A stretch of DNA of 64,000 bases from Gemmatimonadota bacterium (lineage in GTDB: Bacteria; Gemmatimonadota; Gemmatimonadetes; Longimicrobiales; Gaopeijiaceae). Positions within the stretch are counted from its first letter, which is position 1; each line of letters opens with the position of its first letter. This document shows positions 25,263 through 33,980 of the stretch, one piece after another. The translations under genes were made by a program, and so were the position numbers. The stretch covers positions 1-64,000 of the forward strand of contig SKKN01000007.1 in NCBI GenBank assembly GCA_007121455.1. Direction: 5' to 3'. The notes under the pieces were generated by a model that saw nothing but the letters and a program-made list of their open reading frames with translations, was not told the origin of the DNA and searched no databases.

Positions 25263-25730
25263 TCAACTCCAGGCCATGACGCTCGCCCCGTCATCCTCCC
25301 GGCAACCACTGCAGTAGCCCGTGAACTCCAGGCGATAGCCGGTGACCGTGAACCCGTCGGTCTCCTGGTCCAGTTCCCGGACATCCTCCGGGGGGAGGGA
25401 GCCGGGCACATCGACGATGCGCTCGCAGGAGAGGCATCGAGCATGGTGATGGGGATCCGTTCTGCCGTCGTATCGGGCACACCCTTCGCCGAAGGTCAGC
25501 TTCTGGGCGAGCCCGCAGGAGACGAGCGTCTCGAGGCTCTTGTAGACCGTTGCGAGCGAGATCACCGGTACCTGGTTGCGCACGGTGAGGAACACCTCGT
25601 CCGCGGTCGGGTGCATGTCCGTGGAGGAGAGAAAGCGGTAAACGGCCGCACGTTGCTCGGTGAAGCGGTGACCGTGCTCCTCCAAGGCGTCCCGAAGAAC
25701 GTCGTCGCTGGAGAGGTCCTGCTGGTCCAT
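25263..25730 (-). CDS. perR: Fur-family regulator, PerR type
   Basis: The 155-residue protein has the Fur-family winged helix (HPTADEVF through ISLATVYKSLETL) and dimerisation domain. The structural zinc site has two pairs, C99-C102 and C140-C143. Residues H40, D88, H94, H96 and D107 align with B. subtilis PerR H37, D85, H91, H93 and D104 at a constant offset of three. That Asp at the last position, rather than the Glu of Fur, is the known mark of peroxide-sensing PerR. It would repress peroxide-stress genes through Fe/Mn-dependent DNA binding. The ATG at 25730 follows GGGAGCG. Confidence 0.88.
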   Translation of the reverse strand: MDQQDLSSDDVLRDALEEHGHRFTEQRAAVYRFLSSTDMHPTADEVFLTVRNQVPVISLATVYKSLETLVSCGLAQKLTFGEGCARYDGRTDPHHHARCLSCERIVDVPGSLPPEDVRELDQETDGFTVTGYRLEFTGYCSGCREDDGASVMAWS

Positions 25731-25837
25731 GGGCGCTCCCTGTGCGCTCTCGGGATTCCTCGAACTCCCGCTTCGGCACCCGGTGCGGGGTCCGAGCCAC
25801 ATCCCGACGAGCTTCCCACGCGTTGAATAGAAATGCC

Positions 25838-25878
25838 GTTAATATAAGAAGTTAAAGGTTTCCAAAAAGCCGTGTCAA
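25838..25878 (-). promoter_or_regulatory. Promoter and Per-box-like site upstream of perR
   Basis: On the minus strand TTGACA (25878-25873) and TTAACT (25855-25850) are separated by 17 bases, pointing at perR. The core overlaps TTAATATAAGAAGTTAA, an imperfect inverted repeat (5 of 7 arm positions match) resembling a Per box. This is the most A/T-rich stretch in the window. Autoregulation is inferred. Confidence 0.5.
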
Positions 25879-25983
25879 CATGGATTCCCCGGGAGATGAA
25901 AGCTTGGTGGACGTGGAGCTGCGGGAGATGGCCGGAGGGAGCGCGACCGGGTTCGGTGGATCCGCGCGTCCCGGAGTCGAGAC

Positions 25984-26556
25984 ATGAGCGAAGAACGACC
26001 CAGTGGGGCGCCGCTTCTCACTTTGGAGCCCCTCGTGGAATCGGTTCGCGACGGGTTGGAACGAACCGGATGGGAGCTTTCCGGACTGCAGAAGACCACG
26101 AGTCATCAGTTCGAGGGACGCTGGGAGGGTGAGGAGACGCGAAGCGCCTACCTCTTCTTTCATCGGGAAGGCCTCCCCGACGAAGTGAGCGTCGACGCCT
26201 ACCTCGACGAAACCTCCCGGGGTCTCCGGGGGAATCTGGCGCTCGTCGTCGATGCACCCCCCCTCTCCCGCTTCTCCGACGTCCCGGCGGCTCTCGCCAT
26301 GCTCGCAGCCGCGGCTTCCGAGGCCCTTCCGGACGGTTACCGGACCCCCCTCTCATTCCGGGCACATCTCCGGAACGGAGTTGACGACCCGGGAGACGCC
26401 GAGGTTGAGATCAGGTTCAAGTTGCATCTCCCCCGCTCGGTCTTCCAGGCCGGTGCCTCCGCCGTGTCGGTGCTCGCTTCCACGACGGCGAGCTCCTTCG
26501 AGCGTCTTCTTGCTCGACTCGAGATCCGGGATCTTCTGCCTCCCGGAGGCGGATGA
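25984..26556 (+). CDS. Hypothetical protein
   Basis: The 190-residue protein has no family I recognise. It has an N-terminal region with WELSGLQKTTSHQFEGRWEGEETRS split by charged residues, a middle beta/alpha part (SAYLFFHREGLPDEVSVDAYL) and a moderately hydrophobic C-terminal helix (SVFQAGASAVSVLASTTASS). There is no signal peptide. Length, composition and codon use fit a real gene. It is divergent from perR and upstream of acs, so peroxide-responsive control from the shared intergenic region is possible but not shown. Confidence 0.6.
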   Translation: MSEERPSGAPLLTLEPLVESVRDGLERTGWELSGLQKTTSHQFEGRWEGEETRSAYLFFHREGLPDEVSVDAYLDETSRGLRGNLALVVDAPPLSRFSDVPAALAMLAAAASEALPDGYRTPLSFRAHLRNGVDDPGDAEVEIRFKLHLPRSVFQAGASAVSVLASTTASSFERLLARLEIRDLLPPGGG

Positions 26557-26573
26557 GGAATGGATCGAGCCAG

Positions 26574-26601
26574 TTGCCCTGCTCCTTTCAGGGCGTTTAC
26601 T
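26574..26601 (+). promoter_or_regulatory. Ambiguous hairpin/promoter before acs
   Basis: GCCCTG (26576-26581) and CAGGGC (26589-26594) form a 6-bp stem followed by GTTTACTCT, which may be a weak terminator for the preceding gene. The same bases also read as TTGCCC, 16 bases, TTTACT, a plausible acs promoter. The sequence alone does not decide between these. Confidence 0.35.
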
Positions 26602-26678
26602 CTGATCTTGGGTCCTGCACCCTTGCCCCGGTCCGCGGATCGGCTCGGGCGTCGTGAACACCACCCCGGAGGTCATGC

Positions 26679-28637
26679 ATGAGCGAGCAGCGCGGAGCCC
26701 TCGACGATCTTCTTCGTGAAGACCGGACCTTCGAGCCCTCGGACGAATTTCGCGCACACGCTCACGTCTCCGACCCGGAGGTCCACAGTCGGGCGCAGGC
26801 GGATCCGGAGGCCTACTGGGAGGGATGGGCGGAGGAGTTGCACTGGTTTCGCCGATGGGACCGGGTGCTGGAGTGGCACCCGCCGCATGCGAAGTGGTTC
26901 GACGGCGGACGGCTCAACGCGGCCTACAACTGCCTCGATCGACACCTCCAGGGTGCCCGCCGGAACAAGGCGGCGCTGATCTGGGAAGGGGAGCCCGGCG
27001 ACACCCGCACCTTCACCTATCAGCAGCTGCATCGGGAGGTCTCCCTCTTTGCCAATGCCCTGAAGGGGCTCGGCGTGAAAAAGGGGGATCGAGTCGCAAT
27101 CTATCTCCCGATGATTCCGGAGGCGGCGGTCGCGATGCTCGCCTGCGCGCGTATCGGCGCCCCCCACTCGGTCGTCTTCGGGGGGTTCAGCCCAGACTCC
27201 CTCGCGGACCGGATCAACGACGCTCAGGCCAGGGTGCTCATCACGGCAGACGGCGGCTTCCGCCGGGGAGATGTCGTCGCCCTCAAGGCCAACTCCGACC
27301 GTGCGCTTGACGCGTGCCCTTCCATCGAGCACGTCGTGGTCGTGGCCCGGGGATTCGGCGTCTCCCGAACGACCCGTACCCGGATGACTCCGGGGCGGGA
27401 CCTCTGGTACCACGATCTCATGGCGGGTGCCGACCCTGTGTGCTCGGCCGAACCGATGGAATCGGAAGACCTTCTCTACATCCTCTACACCTCGGGGACG
27501 ACCGGGAAGCCGAAGGGCGTCGTTCACACCACGGGCGGCTACATGACGCAGGTGTACGCCACCACGAAGTGGGTGTTCGACCTGAAAGAAGAGGACGTGT
27601 ACTGGTGTACGGCCGATGTCGGATGGGTGACGGGCCACAGTTACATCGTCTATGGACCGCTGGCGAACGGAGCGACCATCCTCATGTATGAAGGAGCGCC
27701 GAACCATCCAGACCGCGGACGGTTCTGGGAGCTCTGTGAGAAGTACGGCGTCACCGTCTTCTACACCGCCCCCACGGCGATCCGCGCGTTCATGAAATGG
27801 GGCGAGGACTGGCCGGGTCGGTACGACCTCTCGGCCCTGCGGCTTCTGGGAACCGTCGGGGAGCCGATCAATCCCGAGGCATGGGTCTGGTACCACCGCT
27901 TCATCGGCGGTGAACGGTGCCCGGTCGTGGACACATGGTGGCAAACGGAGACGGGGGCGATCATGATCACGCCCCTTCCGGGCGTGACGCGTACCCGACC
28001 CGGAAGCGCGACGCGGCCTTTTCCTGGGATCGAAGCGACGGTTCTGGACGACGACGGAACGGAGGTCGGCGCGGGTTACCTGGCGATCCCACGTCCCTGG
28101 CCGGCAATGCTCCGGACCATCTACGGGGACGATGAACGGTTTCGTGAGACGTATTGGTCCAAATGGGATGGGCTCTACTTTCCCGGTGACGGAGCGAAGC
28201 GCGGTGCGGACGGGTACTTCTGGGTGCTGGGCCGGGTCGATGACGTCCTGAACGTCGCGGGCCACCGGATCGGCACGATGGAAGTGGAAAGCGCGCTCGT
28301 GGACCACGTCGCCGTATCCGAATCGGCTGTGGTCGGGAAGGCGCACGATGTGAAGGGACAGGCGATTGCGGCCTTCGTCACGCTTCGCGATGGCATGGAG
28401 CCTTCGGAGGAGCTGGCGGAGGAGCTTCGCGCGCATGTCGCAGAGAAGATCGGACCCATCGCCCGGCCTGAAGCGGTCCTGTTCTCGGCTGATCTGCCCA
28501 AGACCCGCTCGGGCAAGATCATGCGGCGGCTTCTGAGAGACATCGCGGAAGGGAAGGCGCTCGGCGACACCACGACGCTGGCGGACCCGGACGTGGTGGA
28601 GAGTCTTAAAAAGCGGTACGAGGAGGGGGAGGCGTAG
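26679..28637 (+). CDS. acs: Acetyl-CoA synthetase
   Basis: The 652-residue AMP-forming acetyl-CoA synthetase has normal length for Acs. It shows the N-terminal ACAS domain ([18 protein letters not shown]), the P-loop [15 protein letters not shown], the acetate-pocket region [27 protein letters not shown] and the C-terminal [16 protein letters not shown], whose Lys is the known acetylation-controlled catalytic residue. It makes acetyl-CoA from acetate, ATP and CoA in the cytosol. GGAGG lies about seven bases before the ATG at 26679; a second ATG sits four bases upstream in another frame. Confidence 0.97.
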   Translation: MSEQRGALDDLLREDRTFEPSDEFRAHAHVSDPEVHSRAQADPEAYWEGWAEELHWFRRWDRVLEWHPPHAKWFDGGRLNAAYNCLDRHLQGARRNKAALIWEGEPGDTRTFTYQQLHREVSLFANALKGLGVKKGDRVAIYLPMIPEAAVAMLACARIGAPHSVVFGGFSPDSLADRINDAQARVLITADGGFRRGDVVALKANSDRALDACPSIEHVVVVARGFGVSRTTRTRMTPGRDLWYHDLMAGADPVCSAEPMESEDLLYILYTSGTTGKPKGVVHTTGGYMTQVYATTKWVFDLKEEDVYWCTADVGWVTGHSYIVYGPLANGATILMYEGAPNHPDRGRFWELCEKYGVTVFYTAPTAIRAFMKWGEDWPGRYDLSALRLLGTVGEPINPEAWVWYHRFIGGERCPVVDTWWQTETGAIMITPLPGVTRTRPGSATRPFPGIEATVLDDDGTEVGAGYLAIPRPWPAMLRTIYGDDERFRETYWSKWDGLYFPGDGAKRGADGYFWVLGRVDDVLNVAGHRIGTMEVESALVDHVAVSESAVVGKAHDVKGQAIAAFVTLRDGMEPSEELAEELRAHVAEKIGPIARPEAVLFSADLPKTRSGKIMRRLLRDIAEGKALGDTTTLADPDVVESLKKRYEEGEA

Positions 28638-28695
28638 CGGCCGCTGCCCGAGTCGGATCCGTCCTCAGGTTGCCGTTGTGGACGATCGTCCGCAA

Positions 28696-29511
28696 TCAGC
28701 CGTCCGCGAGGGGGTCCGGGGGTGAGGGGGCGCGTTCCCGATCGGGCTTTCTCTTCACCGGCCTCGCAGGGATCCCGAGATGCAGGTGGTGAGGCTCCGT
28801 ATCCCGGGTCGTCACGGCCATCGCGCCGATCATCGAATTCTCCGCCACGTGCACACCCGCGAGAACGGTTGCGTGATAGGTGATGCGGACCCGCTCGTCG
28901 ATTCGCGTCGCAGGAGTGTCGATGTCGTGGGCATCGACGATGTCGTGCGTATGCGAATAGATGTTCGCAAAGTCCGCAACGCTGGCGCCGTCGCCGATCA
29001 GGATCTCGCCACGGTCGTCGAGCAGCACGTGGCGGTGGATGACCACATTGTCTCCCACTTCGAGATTGTAGCCGAAGGACAGCTTCACGAAGTGGAATGC
29101 CTTGAAGTTCTTCCCGCACTTCTTGAAGATTCGCTTGGCGAGGACCCGGCGAAACTTGACGCCCAGGTGCACGTTTTCGCCCAGCGGGCTCTTGTCGAAC
29201 ATCTCCCATAGCCAGATGAGTGGCTTGACCCGCGCATACCGCTCCACATCGATCTCCGAATAGTACTCGGGCTCCAGCGTGATATTTCGCGGGTCCATTT
29301 GCAGGAGGGCGATCCGTCCGGCCTCCGGAAGGCTCTCGGGAGACCGTCCGGCGAGTTCGGGGTAGTAGATCTCCGTGAGAATCCTTCGGCATAGCTCGTT
29401 GCGGTCGCAGTCGGGCCGATCGAGCTCCCGTTCGATGGATTCGAGCCATCCGTCGTACGAGGCAGCGGCGCGATCGGGAAGTGGGACGGGCCGGAGGGGC
29501 AGGAAAGCCAT
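28696..29511 (-). CDS. Left-handed beta-helix acyltransferase
   Basis: The 271-residue protein has a C-terminal hexapeptide-repeat (LbH) acyltransferase domain. Its repeats run from VVIHRHVLLDDRGEILIGDG through ASVADFANIYSHTHDIVD, with the His-rich active-site region, to NSMIGAMAVTTRD and the closing LGIPARPVKRK, as in maltose/galactoside O-acetyltransferases. The N-terminal 100 residues are charged, with an LIWLWEMFDKSPLG segment, and have no match I know. The substrate could be a sugar, lipid or amino group. The ATG at 29511 has GAGG upstream. It faces acs convergently. Confidence 0.75.
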   Translation of the reverse strand: MAFLPLRPVPLPDRAAASYDGWLESIERELDRPDCDRNELCRRILTEIYYPELAGRSPESLPEAGRIALLQMDPRNITLEPEYYSEIDVERYARVKPLIWLWEMFDKSPLGENVHLGVKFRRVLAKRIFKKCGKNFKAFHFVKLSFGYNLEVGDNVVIHRHVLLDDRGEILIGDGASVADFANIYSHTHDIVDAHDIDTPATRIDERVRITYHATVLAGVHVAENSMIGAMAVTTRDTEPHHLHLGIPARPVKRKPDRERAPSPPDPLADG

Positions 29512-29632
29512 GAGCCTCGAAGTTAATGGGAGACGGAACGGGCCCCGCGCAGGGGCCCATCTCCTACGCAAGCACTCACTACCGTTCAAGTGCGGATGGG
29601 TTCCTGCACGGAACCTCGCCCGGGAGGGATAA

Positions 29633-30022
29633 ATGCACGATGCGCTGAGGAACCGCCTCCTGCGGAGGATCGAAGGACTTCCGGAGGAGCAGCTCTACCA
29701 GGTGCTCGACTTCATCGAGTTCCTCGATGCGAAATACAGTGCCGCGGAGCCGCCCGAGGTGTCCGGCCTCCAGCGCTTCGCGGAGCGACTGGAAGACCGG
29801 CTCCGAAGTCGGACGGTGAGTCCGACACGACTTCGGGAGGCCTTCCAGCTCATCTCGGCGGCAGATCGGGTTCTGGGCGGCGTCTCCGAGACCGGTCGGA
29901 AGTTCCTCGAAGAACTCCAGGAGCCGTCGAAGCCTCCGGGGGACCGGGGTGGGGAGCGGACCTCCGAAAGGCCGGGCCAGGGCGATCTCTCGGGGTTGAC
30001 ACCCGAATCGCGAGCGGGATAA
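29633..30022 (+). CDS. Hypothetical protein with DUF2281-like N-terminus
   Basis: The 129-residue protein starts with IEGLPEEQLYQVLDFIEFLDAKY, a helix resembling the short DUF2281/antitoxin-like motif. The middle is helical (LQRFAERLEDRLRS, AFQLISAADRVLGGV) and the C-terminus is a disordered Gly/Pro/Arg-rich tail. There is no partner toxin gene nearby. A GGGAGGG site precedes the ATG. The end of the reading frame contains the guaB promoter. Confidence 0.55.
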   Translation: MHDALRNRLLRRIEGLPEEQLYQVLDFIEFLDAKYSAAEPPEVSGLQRFAERLEDRLRSRTVSPTRLREAFQLISAADRVLGGVSETGRKFLEELQEPSKPPGDRGGERTSERPGQGDLSGLTPESRAG

Positions 30023-30023
30023 C
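29996..30023 (+). promoter_or_regulatory. Sigma-70-type promoter for guaB
   Basis: TTGACA (29996-30001) is followed after 16 bases by GATAAC (30018-30023), overlapping the last codons of the preceding gene. It would give a leader of about 115 bases before the guaB ATG, which is long enough for leader control, though I see no known riboswitch in it. Confidence 0.55.
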
Positions 30024-30143
30024 CTTCCCGATGAATCGAGGTCGGCTCCGCATCCAAGCGGGTTGGACGCCCGCTCGTCGAGGCGCATGAAGGCGCGTAC
30101 GACGGGGGGGCGTACCCATATCCGGATCCTGTAGGGAGGACCC

Positions 30144-31622
30144 ATGTCCGAGGCAGCTCGCAGTGGACCGAGGATGGACAGGGAAGGGCTCACATTCGAT
30201 GACGTCCTTCTCGCTCCCGGTCACTCAAGCATCCATCCGAGCGATACCCAGATCCGCACCCGCCTCACGCGAGGGATCGGGTTGAGAATCCCTCTCCTCT
30301 CGGCAGCGATGGATACGGTGACGGAGTCGCGCATGGCGATCGCCCTCGCGAGGGAGGGCGGCCTGGGCGTGATCCACAAGAACATGACGATCGAACGGCA
30401 GGCGGAGGAAGTGGATCGGGTGAAGCGCTCGGAGAGCGGGATGATCCTCAAGCCGATCACCCTGGGGCCGGCGCATACGCTCCGAGATGCACATGGCCTG
30501 ATGGCGCGGTTTTCGATCTCCGGCGTTCCCATCGTCCGGGATGGCGGGAGGCTCGTCGGGATCCTGACCAACCGGGATCTGCAGTTCGAGACCGAGCTCG
30601 ACCGACCGATTGCGGATGTCATGACCAGGGAGAAGCTGATCACGGCGCCTGAGGGGACTACACTCGAGGAGGCGGAACGCACCCTGCACGAGCACCGGAT
30701 CGAGAAGCTCCCGGTCGTAGATGACGATGGAAGGTTGAAGGGATTGATCACGGTGAAGGACATCGTGAAGCGCCGGCAGTTCCCGAATGCGTCGAAAGAC
30801 GAGCGAGGGCGGCTGCGCGTCGGAGGAGCGGTCGGTGCGTCTCGTTCCGACCTCGACCGGGCGCGAGCCTTGATCGAGTCCGGGGTCGACGTCCTGGTGA
30901 TCGATACGGCGCACGGCCATTCGGAGGGGGTGCTCCGAGCCGTAGCCCGGATGCGTGACCTGCTACCGGATGTGCAGCTCGTGGCGGGCAACGTGGCGAC
31001 GAGCGCAGGGGCCGCGGCCCTCGTCGAGAGAGGCGCGGACGCGATCAAAGTCGGTGTCGGACCCGGCTCGATCTGCACGACTCGGGTCGTGACTGGAGTG
31101 GGAGTTCCCCAGCTGACCGCCGTGCTCGACGCCGTTCGGGGAACGGAGGGGCGGGTGCCCGTCATCGCCGATGGCGGGATTCGGTACTCGGGGGACCTCG
31201 TGAAGGCGCTCGCAGCCGGGGCCGATTCGGTGATGATGGGGTCGATGTTCGCCGGCACGGAGGAGTCGCCGGGCGAGAGTTTCCTCCTCGAGGGCCGGCG
31301 GTTCAAGCTCGTCCGGGGGATGGGCTCGCTGTCCGCGATGGAGGAGGGATCTGCCGATCGCTACTTCCAGGAGGGGGAGACGGACGTGCGGAAGCTCGTT
31401 CCCGAAGGAATCGAGGCGCGGGTGCCGTACAAGGGGCCGGTCGGCGATACGGTGTTCCAGCTCGTCGGGGGGCTCCAGAGCGGGATGGGGTACTGCGGAG
31501 CGGCGGATCTAAAGGAGTTGAAAGAAAAGGCGGTGTTCCTGCGCGTGACCTCAGTGGGCTTGAGGGAGTCTCACCCGCACGACGTGACGATCACGCGCGA
31601 GGCTCCCAACTACCGACTTTGA
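30144..31622 (+). CDS. guaB: IMP dehydrogenase
   Basis: The 492-residue enzyme makes XMP from IMP with NAD, the committed step of GMP synthesis. The TIM-barrel core starts [14 protein letters not shown]. Two CBS domains interrupt it at about residues 100-225 ([22 protein letters not shown] and [22 protein letters not shown]). The catalytic loop [15 protein letters not shown] carries the active-site Cys. The flap region has the expected RGMGS and the C-terminal [11 protein letters not shown]. The site GTAGGGAGGAC precedes the ATG. No guaA is adjacent. Confidence 0.97.
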   Translation: MSEAARSGPRMDREGLTFDDVLLAPGHSSIHPSDTQIRTRLTRGIGLRIPLLSAAMDTVTESRMAIALAREGGLGVIHKNMTIERQAEEVDRVKRSESGMILKPITLGPAHTLRDAHGLMARFSISGVPIVRDGGRLVGILTNRDLQFETELDRPIADVMTREKLITAPEGTTLEEAERTLHEHRIEKLPVVDDDGRLKGLITVKDIVKRRQFPNASKDERGRLRVGGAVGASRSDLDRARALIESGVDVLVIDTAHGHSEGVLRAVARMRDLLPDVQLVAGNVATSAGAAALVERGADAIKVGVGPGSICTTRVVTGVGVPQLTAVLDAVRGTEGRVPVIADGGIRYSGDLVKALAAGADSVMMGSMFAGTEESPGESFLLEGRRFKLVRGMGSLSAMEEGSADRYFQEGETDVRKLVPEGIEARVPYKGPVGDTVFQLVGGLQSGMGYCGAADLKELKEKAVFLRVTSVGLRESHPHDVTITREAPNYRL

Positions 31623-31650
31623 TCGGCTGAGCGCTCGTGGAGTCGGGTTG

Positions 31651-31678
31651 TTGACCGGGCCGGGTGCCCGGCTTTATC
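31651..31678 (+). promoter_or_regulatory. Promoter or terminator between guaB and the lytic transglycosylase
   Basis: TTGACC (31651-31656), 16 bases, then TTTATC (31673-31678) reads as a promoter for the downstream lipoprotein gene. The spacer is GC inverted repeat (GCCGGG and CCCGGC) followed by TTTA, so it could also act as a weak guaB terminator. Confidence 0.4.
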
Positions 31679-31814
31679 GTGCGTCTCGTGGCAGCCGTCC
31701 GTTCGGGGCCCGACTCCGGAACGGCTTTTTGGGAGGGCGAACCATGGTCCATGTGGCGCGAGGCCGCCCGGAGTGGTTTCATCTCGGGTATCCTGTCGAC
31801 TTTCGGGGGAGCAA

Positions 31815-33398
31815 GTGAGGAGACGGCTTCGGCGATCCAGCGCTCTGTTCGCTCTGCTCCTTCTCGTGGCGGGGTGCCGGATGATGGCACCCGAGCCGGT
31901 CCCGCCTCCACCGACCTCCCCCCTCGCCCCGGACGTCGAAGAGGATCTCGCGAGAGCCCTCGCGGGCCAGGCCCACGACGAGACGGACACCTTCCTGCCT
32001 CCTCCCCCGATCCCGGATGGGGACCCGATTCTCGATTCCGGTTGGGCGGGGCATCCGGAGTTCGAGAGCCGGGTCGAGTTCTGGGTGGAGTTCTGGACGA
32101 GTCGCGGATCGGAGCATTTCCACCGGTACCTCGAGCGGATGCATCGGTACGAAGAAGTGGTGGACCGTGCGCTCGACCAGCGGGACCTCCCCTCGAGCCT
32201 GCGCTACCTTCCGATCGTCGAAAGCGGGTACAACCCGGTCGCCGTCAGTAGGGTGGGGGCGACCGGCCTCTGGCAGTTGATGGGCCCCACCGCCCTGTAC
32301 CTGGGGGTGACCGTCGACCGGATTCTGGACGAACGGCGGGACCCGGTCGTGTCCACTGAGGCTGCGCTGGACTACCTGGAGCAACTCCATCGCCAATTCG
32401 GCTCGTGGTTCCTCGCCCTCGCCGCGTACAATGCGGGGCAGGGGCGAGTAGGGCGCGCGCTGGCCGCCCACATCGATGCCGATGCCTTCGACGATGGAAC
32501 GTTCATCGAGTTGCGAAGAAACCTGCCGGCCGAGACGCGCGAATTCGTGCCGCGCTTCTTCGCGGCCGCCCGTATCGCTCAGGATCCCGAAGGCCATGGA
32601 TTCACCGGAATCCGTCCTCTCCTGCGTTTCGCCTACGAGGTGACCACCGTTCCGGACGCGACTTCGCTCGACGTGGTAGCTCGATCGGCCGGCGTCCCGC
32701 AGGAAGCCGTCGAGGTGTTGAACCCACAGCTCCTCCGGGGCTTCACCCCGGCGGGTCGGGAGACCCTGATCCGACTTCCCGAAGGCTCCGGAACCCGGTT
32801 CGCACAGGCCTATGCGGAGCTTCCCCCCGCCGAGCGCGTTTCGTTCATGGAGCACTCCGTGGCGTCCGGGGAGACGCTGAGTCATGTGGCCCGAAGCTAC
32901 GGGGTCTCACTCGCCGACCTCCGCGCGGCCAACGCGGGCGTGAACCCGCGCGGACTTCAGATTGGACAGCGACTGGTGATCCCGCAGGGCGCGACGCCGG
33001 CAAACTCCGCGGGGTCGGCCGTCGTCGCGGTTGCCGAGAGCGATGGATCCGCGACGGGAGGAGCCGGTGGCGGCGAGCGGGAGGTCAATCACCGCGTGAG
33101 TGCGGGCGAAAGTCTCTGGGGGATCGCGCGGAGTTACGACGTGACCCTGGCCGAGCTGCGGAGGTGGAACGGACTTGGCGACGGGGCGGCGATCCACCCC
33201 GGGGATGAGCTCACGGTCCGGACCTCGGCGAGCACGGTGGTGCATCGGGTATCCCGAGGAGACACGTTGAGCGGCATCGCCTCCCGCTACGGAGTTTCTC
33301 CTCGGGAGCTCGCCCAGGCAAATGGCATCGGCCTCACGGATCTGATTCGGCCGGGAGAAGAGTTGACCGTGCCTTCGTGCGAGACTACCGCCTGTTAG
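31815..33398 (+). CDS. Membrane-bound lytic murein transglycosylase with LysM repeats (MltD-like)
   Basis: The 527-residue lipoprotein has a lipobox VAGC (Cys 21). A family-1 SLT lysozyme-like domain follows, with the catalytic Glu in PIVESGYNPVAVSRVGATGLWQLM split as E136, and the LALAAYNAGQGRV motif. The C-terminal half has three clear LysM repeats (starting HSVASGETLSHVARSYGV, NHRVSAGESLWGIARSYDV and VHRVSRGDTLSGIASRYGV), preceded by a degenerate one (SLDVVARSAGVPQEAVEVLN). LysM binds glycan strands. The GTG at 31815 with GGGAG upstream fits the signal peptide. It faces moaC convergently. Confidence 0.92.
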   Translation: MRRRLRRSSALFALLLLVAGCRMMAPEPVPPPPTSPLAPDVEEDLARALAGQAHDETDTFLPPPPIPDGDPILDSGWAGHPEFESRVEFWVEFWTSRGSEHFHRYLERMHRYEEVVDRALDQRDLPSSLRYLPIVESGYNPVAVSRVGATGLWQLMGPTALYLGVTVDRILDERRDPVVSTEAALDYLEQLHRQFGSWFLALAAYNAGQGRVGRALAAHIDADAFDDGTFIELRRNLPAETREFVPRFFAAARIAQDPEGHGFTGIRPLLRFAYEVTTVPDATSLDVVARSAGVPQEAVEVLNPQLLRGFTPAGRETLIRLPEGSGTRFAQAYAELPPAERVSFMEHSVASGETLSHVARSYGVSLADLRAANAGVNPRGLQIGQRLVIPQGATPANSAGSAVVAVAESDGSATGGAGGGEREVNHRVSAGESLWGIARSYDVTLAELRRWNGLGDGAAIHPGDELTVRTSASTVVHRVSRGDTLSGIASRYGVSPRELAQANGIGLTDLIRPGEELTVPSCETTAC

Positions 33399-33479
33399 AG
33401 GAAGTCTCCCGCCCCCCTCACCGATCGGCGGGAATGGACGATTCAGCCGCGCCTACCGTAGCGGAGGCGGATCCGCGCC

Positions 33480-33980
33480 TCATTTCGAATCGTCGGTGTC
33501 GGCGGCCTTCCAGTGACCGCTTCGGCCTCCTCGCTTCTCGAGGAGCCGGATCCCCTCGATCGACAATCCCCGGTCCCCCGACTTCAGCATGTCGTACACC
33601 GTGAGGAGGGCGACGGACACGGCTGTGAGCGCTTCCATCTCCACCCCGGTCGAGCCCCGGACCGTGGCGGTGGCGTGAGCGCGGACGCCCGGAAGTGAGG
33701 GTTCCCCGTCGAGAGTCACCTCGACAGAGACCGCCGGAAGAAGATGGCAGAGGGGGATCAGCTCTGAGGTGCGTTTCGCCGCTTGGATCCCGGCCAGTTC
33801 GCCCACGCGGAGCACGTCGCCCTTCGGCGAGCCCTCCTCCTCCAGGCTCCTGAAGGTTCGCGGAAGCATGCGGATGACTCCTTCCGCGTGCGCGACCCGG
33901 CTCGTCTCTTCCTTCGAGGTGACGTCGACCATCCTGGGCCGTCCCTCGTCGCTCAGGTGCGTGAAGCGATCGTCTGTCAT
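33480..33980 (-). CDS. moaC: Cyclic pyranopterin monophosphate synthase MoaC
   Basis: The 166-residue protein matches MoaC, which forms cyclic pyranopterin monophosphate from the MoaA product. Motifs are MVDVTSKEETSRVAHAEG, GDVLRVGELAGIQAAKRTSELIPLCH split across the Lys/Cys active-site region, TGVEMEALTAVSVALLTVYDM and the C-terminal Lys-containing KSGDRG. The N-terminus is standard. Its ATG overlaps the holB stop as ATGA. MoaA is not in the window. Confidence 0.95.
   Translation of the reverse strand: MTDDRFTHLSDEGRPRMVDVTSKEETSRVAHAEGVIRMLPRTFRSLEEEGSPKGDVLRVGELAGIQAAKRTSELIPLCHLLPAVSVEVTLDGEPSLPGVRAHATATVRGSTGVEMEALTAVSVALLTVYDMLKSGDRGLSIEGIRLLEKRGGRSGHWKAADTDDSK

Noticed and set aside
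28680-28691. GGACGATCGTCC palindrome between acs and the acyltransferase
   Set aside because: Convergent gene ends with no T-run; no sign of a terminator or binding site beyond the palindrome.
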